Below, piece by piece: positions 16,637 through 24,736 of a stretch of DNA of 46,283 bases. The number at the start of each line of letters is the position of its first letter. Position 1 is the first letter of the stretch. The notes beneath the pieces were generated by a model. It was not told where the DNA came from. It ran no database searches and saw nothing but the letters and a program-made list of their open reading frames with translations. The stretch is taken from positions 1 through 46,283 of the forward strand of contig CAJPUN010000007.1 of assembly GCA_905373835.1 (NCBI GenBank), read 5' to 3'. Both the position numbers and the translations under genes were made by a program. The stretch comes from Candidatus Saccharimonadota bacterium. Lineage in GTDB: Bacteria > Patescibacteriota > Saccharimonadia > Saccharimonadales > Saccharimonadaceae.

Positions 16637-16897
16637 ATGCGCGTCCTCATCATTTACCGGACAGAGAGCGACTATGCACGCCGCGTCTTCGACTACTTGC
16701 GCGACTTTAGCCGGCGCACAGGCCACGCCATTGAGGAATTTGACCCAGACACGCGTGAAGGGCAGTCGCTCTGCCGCACGTACGACATCGTGGAGTACCC
16801 CACCATCCTTGCCTTGGCGGATAACGGCCAGGTGCTGGGCATGTGGCGCGGCTTGCCACTGCCAACCATCGACGAAGTAGGGTACTATGCCCGCTAA
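16637..16897 (+). CDS. thioredoxin/glutaredoxin-fold protein without CxxC
   Basis: An 86-residue protein with a thioredoxin-like order: strand VLIIYRTES, helix YARRVFDYLRDFSRRTG, strand IEEFDPDT, then EGQSLCRTYDIVEYPTILALADNGQVLGMWRG. The VEYPTILALADNG stretch is the cis-Pro loop and last strands of the thioredoxin fold. The active-site CxxC is missing; the single cysteine lies outside the usual place. It overlaps the VKOR gene by 11 nt. It could be a binding partner of the VKOR or a structural relic; a redox role on its own is unlikely. Confidence 0.65.
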   Translation: MRVLIIYRTESDYARRVFDYLRDFSRRTGHAIEEFDPDTREGQSLCRTYDIVEYPTILALADNGQVLGMWRGLPLPTIDEVGYYAR

Positions 16898-17531
16898 AGC
16901 GCCCAAGACACACACCGCGACCACTGTTGTGGTGGATGATGTGAGCCGTGCGCCCTGGCTGCGTCGGCCTGGCACAGTTGCCTTACTGGCAGCAGCTTTG
17001 GGCGGTGGCCTGGGGCTACTGGCATCTTTTGTTCTTTCACTCGAGGCACTGCATTTGGCGCAGCACCCGGGTGGGGCACTTAATTGCGACGTCAATGCCG
17101 TGCTGAGCTGCTCCACAGTGGCGCAGCATTGGTCGGCAACGGTGTTTGGATTCCCCAACAGTTTCGTTGGTATGATGACCGTGCCAGTGATGATAACGGT
17201 AGTGGTAGCACTGCTGGCTGGGGCACGTCTGCCGCGCTGGTTTGTGCGGAGTGCCTGGGGCGGTGCTGTGCTGGGGATGATTTTTGCCCTGTGGATGTTT
17301 TATATGAGCTTCGCCGTTATTCGCGTGCTGTGCCCGTGGTGCTTGACGCTCGATGTGGGCATGCTGCTGATCTTCTTTGGGATGACGCGCTATTGCATTG
17401 AGGTTGGGGTGATTGGTGGGGAGCACACCAAGCGCTTTGCTCGCCATGGCTACGATGTGCTGTGTGGCGTAAGTGTGCTGGTGCTGGCGGTGGCGTTGAT
17501 TATTGTCAAGTTTGGCGCGGAGCTGCTGTAG
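16887..17531 (+). CDS. vitamin K epoxide reductase (VKOR) family membrane protein
   Basis: VKOR homologues reoxidise a periplasmic disulfide-forming thioredoxin-like partner (DsbA) and pass electrons to quinone. The 214-residue protein has about five membrane helices. It carries the extracytoplasmic cysteine pair NCDVNAVLSC (about residues 68-77), followed by the conserved GFPNSFVGM, and the catalytic CPWC (about residue 150) in the fourth helix. All four key cysteines are present. The first ~25 residues are a hydrophilic cytoplasmic extension. It overlaps the thioredoxin-fold gene. No DsbA with CxxC is in the window, so its partner lies elsewhere. A terminator follows. Confidence 0.92.
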   Translation: MPAKAPKTHTATTVVVDDVSRAPWLRRPGTVALLAAALGGGLGLLASFVLSLEALHLAQHPGGALNCDVNAVLSCSTVAQHWSATVFGFPNSFVGMMTVPVMITVVVALLAGARLPRWFVRSAWGGAVLGMIFALWMFYMSFAVIRVLCPWCLTLDVGMLLIFFGMTRYCIEVGVIGGEHTKRFARHGYDVLCGVSVLVLAVALIIVKFGAELL

Positions 17532-17564
17532 GCAGAGTCGTTTTTTGCACGGTGAGATTGTCGG

Positions 17565-17589
17565 GCTTGTCAGGATTGGCAAGCTTTTT
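17565..17589 (+). terminator. intrinsic terminator after VKOR
   Basis: GCTTGTC-AGGATT-GGCAAGC followed by TTTTT; a 7-bp stem with one G-U pair, ending the ftsZ-VKOR gene run. Confidence 0.7.
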
Positions 17590-19627
17590 AAAATGAACGG
17601 CATCTTGTATTATTCATAGTGCTCTTTTGTCTATTCATTGGTGCAAGTCATTATTTTCTCGCGCTAGTGATGCTGCGGTATGGTGCTAGCTACCCGCTCT
17701 ATCGACGCAAGTGAGGCGCTCATTAGCTTGTGCTTTGTGCTTGGTGTTATAGAAAAATAATGTGCAAAATAATGTATGCTGAATTTTAACATAGCTATGA
17801 AGCTTAAGACGACGGGCTGCTAATATATAGGTTATTGTTTCGTGACGTAATCGAAACAGCAAGATAGAGAGGAAGATGCTGCCTATTAGCGAGCCTGTGC
17901 GTGTGAATATAACTAGCATTTCGTTCATTATGTAGTATTGATAGCGAATGTGTTGGCAGGCTTATGTGCATCATAAATTTGCTAGCGCATATGAGGATAG
18001 TATGCTAATGCTGCTGTGCTGTAGTAGATGTATTTTGTCTGAATAGCAACCGCAACACATTCAGCAGAAGGTGAGTGGTGCGTTTTGCTAAGTGGTGCAG
18101 GATTGAATGAGGGAGATGATGTGTTCAGCATGGCGGAGGCGTGAGATTGGCGGAGTGGTGCGAGTAAGCTTGATTTTTGCCGGGCCAATCGCTAGGCGTT
18201 TTTTGCAAGGTGGGTGAGCGAGGTGCGGTGTGATGATAAAAATATGATACGGCTTTTGGCTTGATGAAGGCAGATGAGTATTGGTTGCTATTTGCCGCAG
18301 AAAAATTTGTTGCAGCATGAGCGCGAAAGGCAAAGTAATAAGCAAAGATAATGCAATAGCGCAGTGCTTAACAGTAGGTATTTTTGCGAATAAAAATGAC
18401 TTATTAAAAAAATCATTTTGGTTGCATATTGAAAGTAATGAGTTGAGCGCGAAAGCTGCAGCACATACAAGACAAAGCACGCGCCATTGCTGCACAACAC
18501 AGTATCTGGATGCGGAACTATGCGAAGTAACAAGGAGGTGTGATGGCTGGTGACACACTTATGTTTTTTTAAAAAAATCCATGCGGTGCTCATAGCTAGC
18601 TACTTACTACATCGACTATGCTAAAGCTGTTTGCGTCTATTTTTTGCCCACCATTGAGCACAGAATATACACGCTTTTTTGCAATGAGAAAAACATAGTA
18701 AAGCGGTATATAGAAATGATTAGCTTATAGCGAAGTATCGTGCAGTACGGCAGGCTGAGCGCTCTATATTTTGCGCTGAGCAAAAATGCGAAATAAGCAA
18801 GAAACGTGCAAGCTATATAAAAACAAGCAATATGCAAAATATAATGTACAAAGAATTCGAGCAGAATGACTGCACAGAAAAGTGGCTGCATGCCAAGCAG
18901 GCACAGTTAGCGGCACTCATGCACATTGCACACCGTATCGCTTACTGAACGTGCGGAATAGCCCACGATAGGGCGCTGTGATGCGCCAAAGCGCTGAGGA
19001 AGGGAAATAAGCGAGATTGTGCCTACTAAGCACTAGACGAGGGATCCACAGCCTCTCAGGAGGCATAAAGGGGCTTTGACTGGATTAGCTGATGTAGATA
19101 AGCCTGCGCGCAGATATGGTGTGTAGAGCACAACATAGCTATGTTGTAAAAATAGAGTATCGTGAGGAGAGCAAATTGAGATTGTGTTGTATAAAATATA
19201 GGATATCATTGGTGGCGAGGGGTGACGAATAAGGTGTGATATATACAACAGTAACCTTCAGACGCACGCGCTCTATATGTGTATAAAAAACAACATACAT
19301 AACCACAACGAAACAAATTCGAAAACAGAGACGGTAGAGCGATGGATTCACAACGTTGTGAGTAATAATATATATTGTATATATAACAACGATTGATTTG
19401 GTGACACCAAAAGAGAAATAACAGGGGTAAATGAGGCAATGTTGTTATAGTTATAACGTTTATATAATTATGGATAGGAGAGGATGGTGCCTCTTTGCAA
19501 AGTATGGGTTGGCATATAGTAAGGACTTTTGGGTAGCGCTTCACCAGTGTATTAGCAGCTTTGCGGTGGTGGTTGGGACAGAGGTGGTCTTATTGTGTGC
19601 TACCTATAATAATGGTATGCTAGCGAC
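17590..19627. other. 2 kb AT-rich region without convincing genes
   Basis: Open frames on both strands are short, overlap each other, lack ribosome binding sites at their starts, and read as compositionally random or Cys/His/Ser-rich. The stretch is AT-richer than its neighbours. It holds a perfect 18-bp palindrome (19130-19147), a CCTC-TCA-GGAGG hairpin near 19052, and AT-rich runs near 19370-19460. No tRNA, rRNA, repeat copy of families 1 or 2, or DnaA-box cluster was seen. It may hold decayed genes or an unrecognised long RNA. Confidence 0.5.
19130..19147. repeat. 18-bp perfect palindrome
   Basis: ACAACATAGCTATGTTGT. A dyad of this size without a loop fits an operator for a dimeric regulator better than a terminator. 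No gene starts within 450 nt. Confidence 0.4.
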
Positions 19628-20290
19628 ATGAAGAACAATACAATTTTACGCATTGGTGCTGGCGCGGCGTTTGTGGCGCTGGGAGGAATATTATTAAGTG
19701 AGAGCTTTGGTGTGCAGTTCCATTACTGGCGGGAGTTTTGGTATGGTTTGTGTGCGCTTGGATTTATCATGGTTGGTGTGCTCACACTGCGCAATCGTAA
19801 TTGGCTGTGGGGAGCGCTCTGGGTAGCAGTTGGCCTAACAATTGGCGCGAATGCGTTTTTGCATAATAACGTTAATATTTGGCGAATGTTTTTGCCGCTG
19901 GTGCTGATCGCGATTGGCCTGACGATTATTTTTAATTTGTCGCAGCGTCAGCGTCGTATTGCAAAACAATCGTCGGACGATAATATGGTTGCCTCCTTCT
20001 CGGGCAACACGCGCAAGATAAAAGGCGAATTTGCAGGTAACTCGCTTTCGGCAGCGTTTGGTCAGGTGGACCTCGACTTGCGCCAAGCCAAGATAGAGGA
20101 TGGTGCAGTGATTGATATTTTTGTTGTGTGTGGTGGCATTAATATTATTTTTCCAGACAATGTCATCGTCAAGACGCAGGTCAATAGTATCTTTGGCGGG
20201 GTAGAGGACAAAACCAACGCTGCCAAGAGTGCAAAAAAGACTGTCTATATTCGCGGCGACTGCGTTCTTGGTGGGCTCGAAATTAAATAA
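19628..20290 (+). CDS. LiaF-like membrane protein (cell-wall stress family)
   Basis: A 220-residue protein. The first ~105 residues hold four short membrane helices in two hairpins (LRIGAGAAFVALGGILLSES, FWYGLCALGFIMVGVLTL, WLWGALWVAVGLTIGANAF, FLPLVLIAIGLTIIFNL). The cytoplasmic C-terminal half is a beta-repeat domain (GNSLSAAFGQVDLDLRQAKIEDGAVIDIFVVCGGINIIFPDNVIVKTQVNSIFGGVEDK) typical of the LiaF / DUF2154 cell-wall-active-antibiotic response family. No LiaSR two-component pair is nearby. The gene stands alone after the 2 kb AT-rich region and ends at a strong terminator. Confidence 0.8.
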   Translation: MKNNTILRIGAGAAFVALGGILLSESFGVQFHYWREFWYGLCALGFIMVGVLTLRNRNWLWGALWVAVGLTIGANAFLHNNVNIWRMFLPLVLIAIGLTIIFNLSQRQRRIAKQSSDDNMVASFSGNTRKIKGEFAGNSLSAAFGQVDLDLRQAKIEDGAVIDIFVVCGGINIIFPDNVIVKTQVNSIFGGVEDKTNAAKSAKKTVYIRGDCVLGGLEIK

Positions 20291-20313
20291 TAGAAAAGCA
20301 ATAATTCGCTACA

Positions 20314-20352
20314 ACACGCTTCTTGATAACAACGAGAAGCGTGTTTGTTTTT
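20314..20352 (+). terminator. intrinsic terminator
   Basis: ACACGCTTCT-TGATAACAACG-AGAAGCGTGT followed by a T-rich run; a 10-bp stem, 24 nt after the stop of the LiaF-like gene. Confidence 0.85.
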
Positions 20353-20964
20353 TATGTCGAGATAGTGCAGACAGCGGAATGCGGGTTGAAGCTGATGTGA
20401 TAGTAGGCTACTCGATCTTCAACTTCGCATTTGGCTGAGGAGCTTTACTAACGCTACTGGCAACGAGCCACATGTTTGTTGCATACAATTGATAAAATTT
20501 TTCGTTGCTGGATTAATCATCGTCACATATTGATTGTGGTATTGTAATGATGTGAGAGTGGCCTGGCAATATGTGTCAGCGTGTTTGATCTTTTATGTGC
20601 CGATTGATAGGGGCTGCGACAGTTTTGCAAAATTACGCATGGTAGATGAATGTACCTCGCTAGTAGTAATAAACCACACTATTAGTATTGCATGCAAAAT
20701 ATACCATTTACAGAAATAGTATGTGGAGTAATATAATTTGCCAACCCATTCATCCTTCGTGCAAAAATAAATAAAATGAATTGTTATAAAAATATTCAAA
20801 CTTTATACAAGCGGCGTCTTGCAAGTCTACCTTGGCTACGGCACATACACAAAGTATAAAAATGTGACAGTAAGATTTTTGCGCAAGGTATACTTTGAAG
20901 TGGGTGAGCCAGAGCGCCACGAATGCCAGTATACTGTGCCAAGCATTCTTGCTATACTAAAATT
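20353..20964. other. AT-rich intergenic stretch
   Basis: No gene, RNA or repeat is supported. Frames here are short and without ribosome binding sites. The right end holds the tag promoter (TATACT, 6 nt before the ATG at 20965). Confidence 0.45.
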
Positions 20965-21546
20965 ATGAACCGCTGCCCCTGGGTCGAATTGAGCGATACC
21001 GAGCGCACCTACCACGACACCGAGTGGGGTGTGCCGCTGTATGATGACCAGAAATTATTTGAGCTGCTCTGCCTGGAGGGCGCGCAGGCTGGCCTAAGCT
21101 GGAGCACGATTCTGGCTAAGCGGGTGGGCTACCAGCAGGCCTTTTACCAATTTGAAATTACAAAAGTAGCCGCTATGACGGATGCGGAGCTGGAGGCGCT
21201 TACTCACGACACGCGCATTGTTCGTAACCGGCGCAAAATTTATGCGGTGCGCAGCAATGCCCAGGCGGCGCTGCAGGTTATTCACCAGCACGGCAACCTG
21301 CAGGCGTACTTATGGGGCCTGGCGGGTGGTGCACCAGTGCAACATCACTGGCATACTGCAAGTGATATCCCCGCCGATACGGCTACGTCCCGGGCAATGA
21401 GTGCGCAGCTCAAGCGGAATGGCTTTGCCTTCGTCGGCCCAACGACATGCTATGCCTTTATGCAGGCCGCCGGCATGGTGAATGACCACGTGGTGGCGTG
21501 TTTTCGGTACGGGGAGTGCGCGGCGCTGGGTACTCATATAGAGTAA
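20965..21546 (+). CDS. tag: DNA-3-methyladenine glycosylase I
   Basis: Base-excision repair enzyme that removes 3-methyladenine from alkylated DNA. The 193-residue protein keeps the four zinc ligands that define the family: Cys4 and His17 at the N-terminus (MNRCPW ... TYHDTEWG) and the HxxxC pair in NDHVVACFRY near the C-terminus. It also has the LCLEGAQAGLSWSTIL and FVGPTTCYAFMQAAGMVNDH signatures. An earlier in-frame ATG exists at 20923, but the zinc ligand at residue 4 and a TATACT box ending 6 nt before 20965 fix this start and suggest a leaderless mRNA. Confidence 0.95.
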   Translation: MNRCPWVELSDTERTYHDTEWGVPLYDDQKLFELLCLEGAQAGLSWSTILAKRVGYQQAFYQFEITKVAAMTDAELEALTHDTRIVRNRRKIYAVRSNAQAALQVIHQHGNLQAYLWGLAGGAPVQHHWHTASDIPADTATSRAMSAQLKRNGFAFVGPTTCYAFMQAAGMVNDHVVACFRYGECAALGTHIE

Positions 21547-21648
21547 TGAAAGTGATGCGTCTCGGTGTGCTGTGTTATTGCAAAGCTCGGTAGCACCAGC
21601 ATGTAATAATGCGGTCGCTGGGAGCTTTTCAATCGGGCGGGCCTTGGG

Positions 21649-21654
21649 TATAAT
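21649..21654 (+). promoter_or_regulatory. -10 box for the T-box-like leader
   Basis: TATAAT preceded by TTGGG. The expected transcription start is near 21661, giving a ~300-nt untranslated leader ahead of the next gene, unusual in a window where most leaders are absent. Confidence 0.5.
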
Positions 21655-21660
21655 AGACCC

Positions 21661-21969
21661 AGAGGCATTTTTGCGTAGCTTGTGGTGCGCAAAATGAGTG
21701 GCTATCACCCACGAAGCCTGCGGGAAGAAATTGGTTTGTTATGTTCATAAAGAGCTGTGAATCTAAGGAGCCAAGAATAGACCCCGCCGCGAATGCTGCG
21801 ACAAGGCAATAATCAAGTGCTGAAAGAACCAGACGGCGCGCCCCGGCCTATGTGCATAGCCGCGGGGCTCCGGCGAGAATCACTTCTTTTGGAATCGAGA
21901 TGGTACCGTCCGCGCGAATACCCAGCGGATTCTCGAGCTCAGAAGAGGTGATTTTAATTATATAAGGAG
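21661..21969 (+). promoter_or_regulatory. T-box-like riboswitch leader
   Basis: The 3' part folds as a T-box antiterminator: helix A1 TCGAGA (21895-21900) with TCTCGA (21931-21936), a one-sided 7-nt bulge TGGTACC (21901-21907), and helix A2 GTCCGC (21908-21913) with GCGGAT (21925-21930). Known T-boxes use the UGGN of this bulge to pair with the ACCA end of uncharged tRNA. A 13-bp helix (21878-21890 with 21941-21953) encloses it. Upstream are a GC-rich hairpin (~21835-21870) and two 5' hairpins; the second (GTGG/CCAC, 21698-21712) shows ATC in its loop, followed by A, a possible Ile specifier. No terminator follows. Instead CTTCTT (21883-21888) can pair with the ribosome binding site AAGGAG (21964-21969), suggesting translational control. 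The antiterminator part is strong; the specifier is a guess. Confidence 0.65.
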
Positions 21970-21994
21970 TATCCATATACCGCAGAATAATCGC

Positions 21995-22510
21995 GTGACG
22001 AGCTTTGCAATTGATCGGGAGTATGATTACATTATGTATGATACGACTGACATGATTCGCGCTATGAATTTTCCGCGGGAGATTGCGGGATTGCTTCTAA
22101 AGACTGATGAATTTCATCTGTCGCTGTTTGAGGTACTTGGCGAGTATGGGGTGGACGAGGCTGGCTATGCGCAGCTTGAGCAACTCTCACGCATGGCTGG
22201 TGCAGCGATGACGACAGAGCCAGAATTGACAGGTGAGTTCTGTAGATTGGTCGATAATGCAAAGGGTCGCGAGACAATTATTGCGCTTGCCCAGTGGAGT
22301 GAGCTCGAAGCGTGGCGTGATGCAATTCGTGAACTGATACCTCAGGCGGAGTTCATTATTCCACATGTCACGTTATATACTAACCATAATGGCGCAATTG
22401 GCTATAGCGACAGAGATGCGTATCGAGCCCAGCCGCTTGATGCAGCAATAAAAGCAACGCTCTACTCTGTATACCAAAAGCGAAAAGAAGTGGAGTACAA
22501 CCATGCGTGA
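21995..22510 (+). CDS. hypothetical protein, first gene after the T-box-like leader
   Basis: A 171-residue protein of no recognised family, mostly helical (FPREIAGLLLKTDEFHLSLFEVLGEYG, YAQLEQLSRMAGAAM, ELEAWRDAIRELIPQ). No membrane segment or catalytic motif is evident. The start is uncertain. GTG at 21995 is used here but has no ribosome binding site at proper distance. AAGGAG (21964-21969) is ideally spaced (7 nt) from an in-frame ATA at 21977, which would add PQNNR before V. A third choice, ATG at 22034, lies 6 nt after TATGAT and could be leaderless. It overlaps the next gene by 8 nt, so it heads the operon. Confidence 0.65.
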   Translation: MTSFAIDREYDYIMYDTTDMIRAMNFPREIAGLLLKTDEFHLSLFEVLGEYGVDEAGYAQLEQLSRMAGAAMTTEPELTGEFCRLVDNAKGRETIIALAQWSELEAWRDAIRELIPQAEFIIPHVTLYTNHNGAIGYSDRDAYRAQPLDAAIKATLYSVYQKRKEVEYNHA

Positions 22511-23072
22511 ATATTGGCAGCGGCGTACCTACGAGAAAGCACCCGCCTGTATTACAGTGGCCCTGCCAGGCAGCGAGCAGTTTGTGTTACTCAAGCAAGA
22601 TATGGGTATTTCTGATCGCTATGAAGCAACGCTTGCAGAGCTGGCTATGCAGGGCAAGGCGGTGGTGTTTGCTGCAGTGGCGGACGGCCGTTATGTAGGA
22701 CGGGTGACACTGCGGCATGATTGGACTGAGCGACCAGAGATTGATGAGCCGTCAGTGAGGATTGAGGATGAGTACCCTGACCTGTCGCAGATTAATGCAC
22801 TTGAGGTGGCAGAACAGTATCGTGGCCGTGGTATTGCCTCGCAGTTACTCGCTGCTGCAGAGGATGAGGCGTACCGGCAGGGGTTTGACCAAGTTGGCTT
22901 GGCGGTAGACATTACCAACAAGAGGGCGATGGGTATCTACGAGAAGCGTGACTATATGTATCGATTGGTGGCAGACGGGCCAACCTTCACCAGCGTGTAC
23001 CATCGAACAGATGGTACTGATGAAGCTGGCGAGTATTATTTGATGACAAAGCAAGTGCGAGGTAAGGGATGA
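22503..23072 (+). CDS. GNAT-family N-acetyltransferase
   Basis: A 189-residue acetyl-CoA-dependent acyltransferase; the substrate is not predictable. The acetyl-CoA binding core is seen as INALEVAEQYRGRGIASQLLAAAEDEAYRQG (motif A: V-x-x-x-x-RGRGIAxxL, about residues 97-125), followed by VGLAVDITNKRAMGIYEKRDY, a typical motif B with the N-x-x-A-x-x-x-Y pattern. It overlaps both neighbours by a few bases, so translation is coupled along the cluster. Possible roles include modification of amines, aminoglycoside-like compounds or protein N-termini. Confidence 0.88.
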   Translation: MREYWQRRTYEKAPACITVALPGSEQFVLLKQDMGISDRYEATLAELAMQGKAVVFAAVADGRYVGRVTLRHDWTERPEIDEPSVRIEDEYPDLSQINALEVAEQYRGRGIASQLLAAAEDEAYRQGFDQVGLAVDITNKRAMGIYEKRDYMYRLVADGPTFTSVYHRTDGTDEAGEYYLMTKQVRGKG

Positions 23073-23701
23073 TGCAGCCTGGGCGAATCCTTATCTACGG
23101 TGACTCGAACGTCTGGGGCGACAAGGGCTTTGGCGAGAATGGCGTTCCGTTGGGGCGCTATGCTACCAAACAGCAATGGCCGAATATCCTCCAGCAATTA
23201 CTCGGCGATGAGTATGACATCATCCAAGCGGGGCTGTGTGGACGGACAGCAGGGGAGTATGCAGGGCAGGCGCCGTATCTTGGTGGTAAGATTGGCTACG
23301 AAATAGCACTGCGAGAGGCTAGCCCGGTGGAGGGAGTGATTATTGCGCTTGGCGTGAATGATGCATCTCATAAGAGAGCCTCGGATGAGCAGATTGTGGC
23401 TGATTTACAGTGGTATAGCGCCTATACCCAGGCCTATGCAGCTGATAGCGAGAATGACATGGCTAGCGGTGGCAATGTGTGGTATATTGCGCCTACTGTC
23501 GTGCCAGCTCAGCGCCACGCGCCGCTTGCTAGCAAACTACATTACATCAACGAAAAGCTATGTACTGCTCACACAACCATTAGTAATCCACTTGATGACC
23601 ATGACAACTATGCGCCTGATGGCATCCATTTCTCACTGCAAGGGCATCAGCGAATAGCGCAGACAATATATAAGGCTATAAAGGAGGGTGTAGCGAGATG
23701 A
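23069..23701 (+). CDS. SGNH/GDSL-type hydrolase
   Basis: A 210-residue esterase/lipase-like protein of the SGNH fold. Block I is ILIYGDSNVWG (the nucleophile Ser in GDSN, about residue 13), block II Gly in QAGLCGRTAGEY, block III GVNDAS (Asn about residue 95), and block V PDGIHFSLQGHQRIA (Asp and His of the triad, near residue 190). All four blocks are intact, so an active hydrolase is expected; the substrate (acyl ester, acetylated sugar) is unknown. There is no signal peptide, so it is cytoplasmic. It overlaps the GNAT gene before it and the Nudix gene after it. Confidence 0.9.
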   Translation: MMQPGRILIYGDSNVWGDKGFGENGVPLGRYATKQQWPNILQQLLGDEYDIIQAGLCGRTAGEYAGQAPYLGGKIGYEIALREASPVEGVIIALGVNDASHKRASDEQIVADLQWYSAYTQAYAADSENDMASGGNVWYIAPTVVPAQRHAPLASKLHYINEKLCTAHTTISNPLDDHDNYAPDGIHFSLQGHQRIAQTIYKAIKEGVAR

Positions 23702-24168
23702 ATCGACAGTATATAGCAGAGCAATCACCGCAAGTACGCGTTGGCGTAGGTGTCTTTATCTTGCGTGATGGGAAGTTCTTGATGCAGCAACGACAGGGGT
23801 CGCATGGTGCTGATACGTGGAGTGTCCCTGGTGGCCATATCGAATATGGCGAAACGCCTGAGGAGACAGTGATCCGTGAAATACGCGAAGAGACAGGCTG
23901 CGAGATTACTAACCTGCGCTTTGCTGCTGTCACGAATGATATCTTTGCTAATGACCACAAGCATTATGTGACGTGGTGGCTGACGAGCGATTGGCAGTGT
24001 GGCGAACCTTCTATTACCGAACCAGATAAATGTAAAGAACAGCGCTGGGTAGACTTTGACACGCTGCCACAACCGCTGTTCTTGCCTTGGCAGCAGTTGC
24101 AGCGCAGCGAATTTATAACGCAGATTCGACGCGCAGTATCACAAAGTAAGCAAGGAGGAAATGTATGA
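23698..24168 (+). CDS. Nudix hydrolase
   Basis: A 156-residue hydrolase of nucleoside diphosphates linked to another group. The Nudix box is complete (GGHIEYGETPEETVIREIREETGCE, about residues 40-64, with all catalytic Glu). It follows VGVGVFILRDGKFLMQQRQGSHGADTWSVPGG, resembling the NUDT15/MutT-like branch that sanitises oxidised or unusual nucleotides. The later stretch W-V-DFDTLPQPLFLPW also fits that branch. It overlaps its neighbours by 4 nt on each side. A second, quite different Nudix domain is embedded in the ileS gene downstream. Confidence 0.92.
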   Translation: MNRQYIAEQSPQVRVGVGVFILRDGKFLMQQRQGSHGADTWSVPGGHIEYGETPEETVIREIREETGCEITNLRFAAVTNDIFANDHKHYVTWWLTSDWQCGEPSITEPDKCKEQRWVDFDTLPQPLFLPWQQLQRSEFITQIRRAVSQSKQGGNV

Positions 24169-24713
24169 CAAAAATAACTTATTTTGTCCACGGTACGACG
24201 ACGGATAATGAAGCTGGCAAGGCGACTGGCTGGTTGCCTGGTGAGCTGTCAGCAGTGGGGGTTCAGCAAGCGCAGGCGCTGCCAGAGCAAGCGGCCGATA
24301 CTAGCTTTACTGTGGTATTTTGCTCGGATCTTGGCCGAGCGATCGACTCAGCCCGGCTTGCCTTTGGTGCAACGCATCAGATTGTTATTGATAAGCGGCT
24401 GCGCGAAGCAAATTATGGTGATAATAATGGCACGGACGGCGCCTTCAAGGCCAGCTTGCTTCCCTTTGTCGATACACCGTTTCCGCATGGTGAGAGCTAC
24501 CGCGATGTAGAGGCGCGCATGCGTGACTTTGTGGCGATGCTGCAGCGCGACTATGCTGGACAGCACATTGCTATCGTGGCGCACGAAGCACCGCAGCTTG
24601 CGCTGGACGTTATCCTTGGTGGTAAGACCTGGCCAGAGGCAATAGCAACCAATTGGCGCGAAGTTGGCTCATGGCAGCCCGGGTGGGTGTATGATACAGA
24701 GGCAATAGCATAA
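24165..24713 (+). CDS. histidine phosphatase-fold protein with altered active site
   Basis: A 182-residue member of the phosphoglycerate-mutase-like fold. The N-terminal strand-loop, normally RHGET, reads YFVHGTTTDNEAG: His is kept but the preceding Arg is Val. The LSAVGVQQAQAL segment and FCSDLGRAIDSARLA match the family, and the second catalytic His appears in IAIVAHEAPQ, where HG is usual. With one phosphate-binding Arg lost, activity is in doubt; it could be a weak phosphatase or a binding protein. AAGGAGG gives a strong ribosome binding site. Confidence 0.8.
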   Translation: MTKITYFVHGTTTDNEAGKATGWLPGELSAVGVQQAQALPEQAADTSFTVVFCSDLGRAIDSARLAFGATHQIVIDKRLREANYGDNNGTDGAFKASLLPFVDTPFPHGESYRDVEARMRDFVAMLQRDYAGQHIAIVAHEAPQLALDVILGGKTWPEAIATNWREVGSWQPGWVYDTEAIA

Positions 24714-24736
24714 GTACATTACTCATGGAGAAAGAT

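Noticed and set aside
18088..18558. A 156-codon minus-strand frame in the gene-free region.
   Set aside because: Composition is random (His/Cys/Ser-rich), there is no ribosome binding site, and it overlaps an equally long plus-strand frame.
21848..21976. A 42-residue minus-strand frame (start ATG 21976) with protein-like sequence across the leader.
   Set aside because: It coincides exactly with the T-box-like fold, has no ribosome binding site, and a plus-strand frame is open over the same bases. The pairing pattern explains the sequence better.
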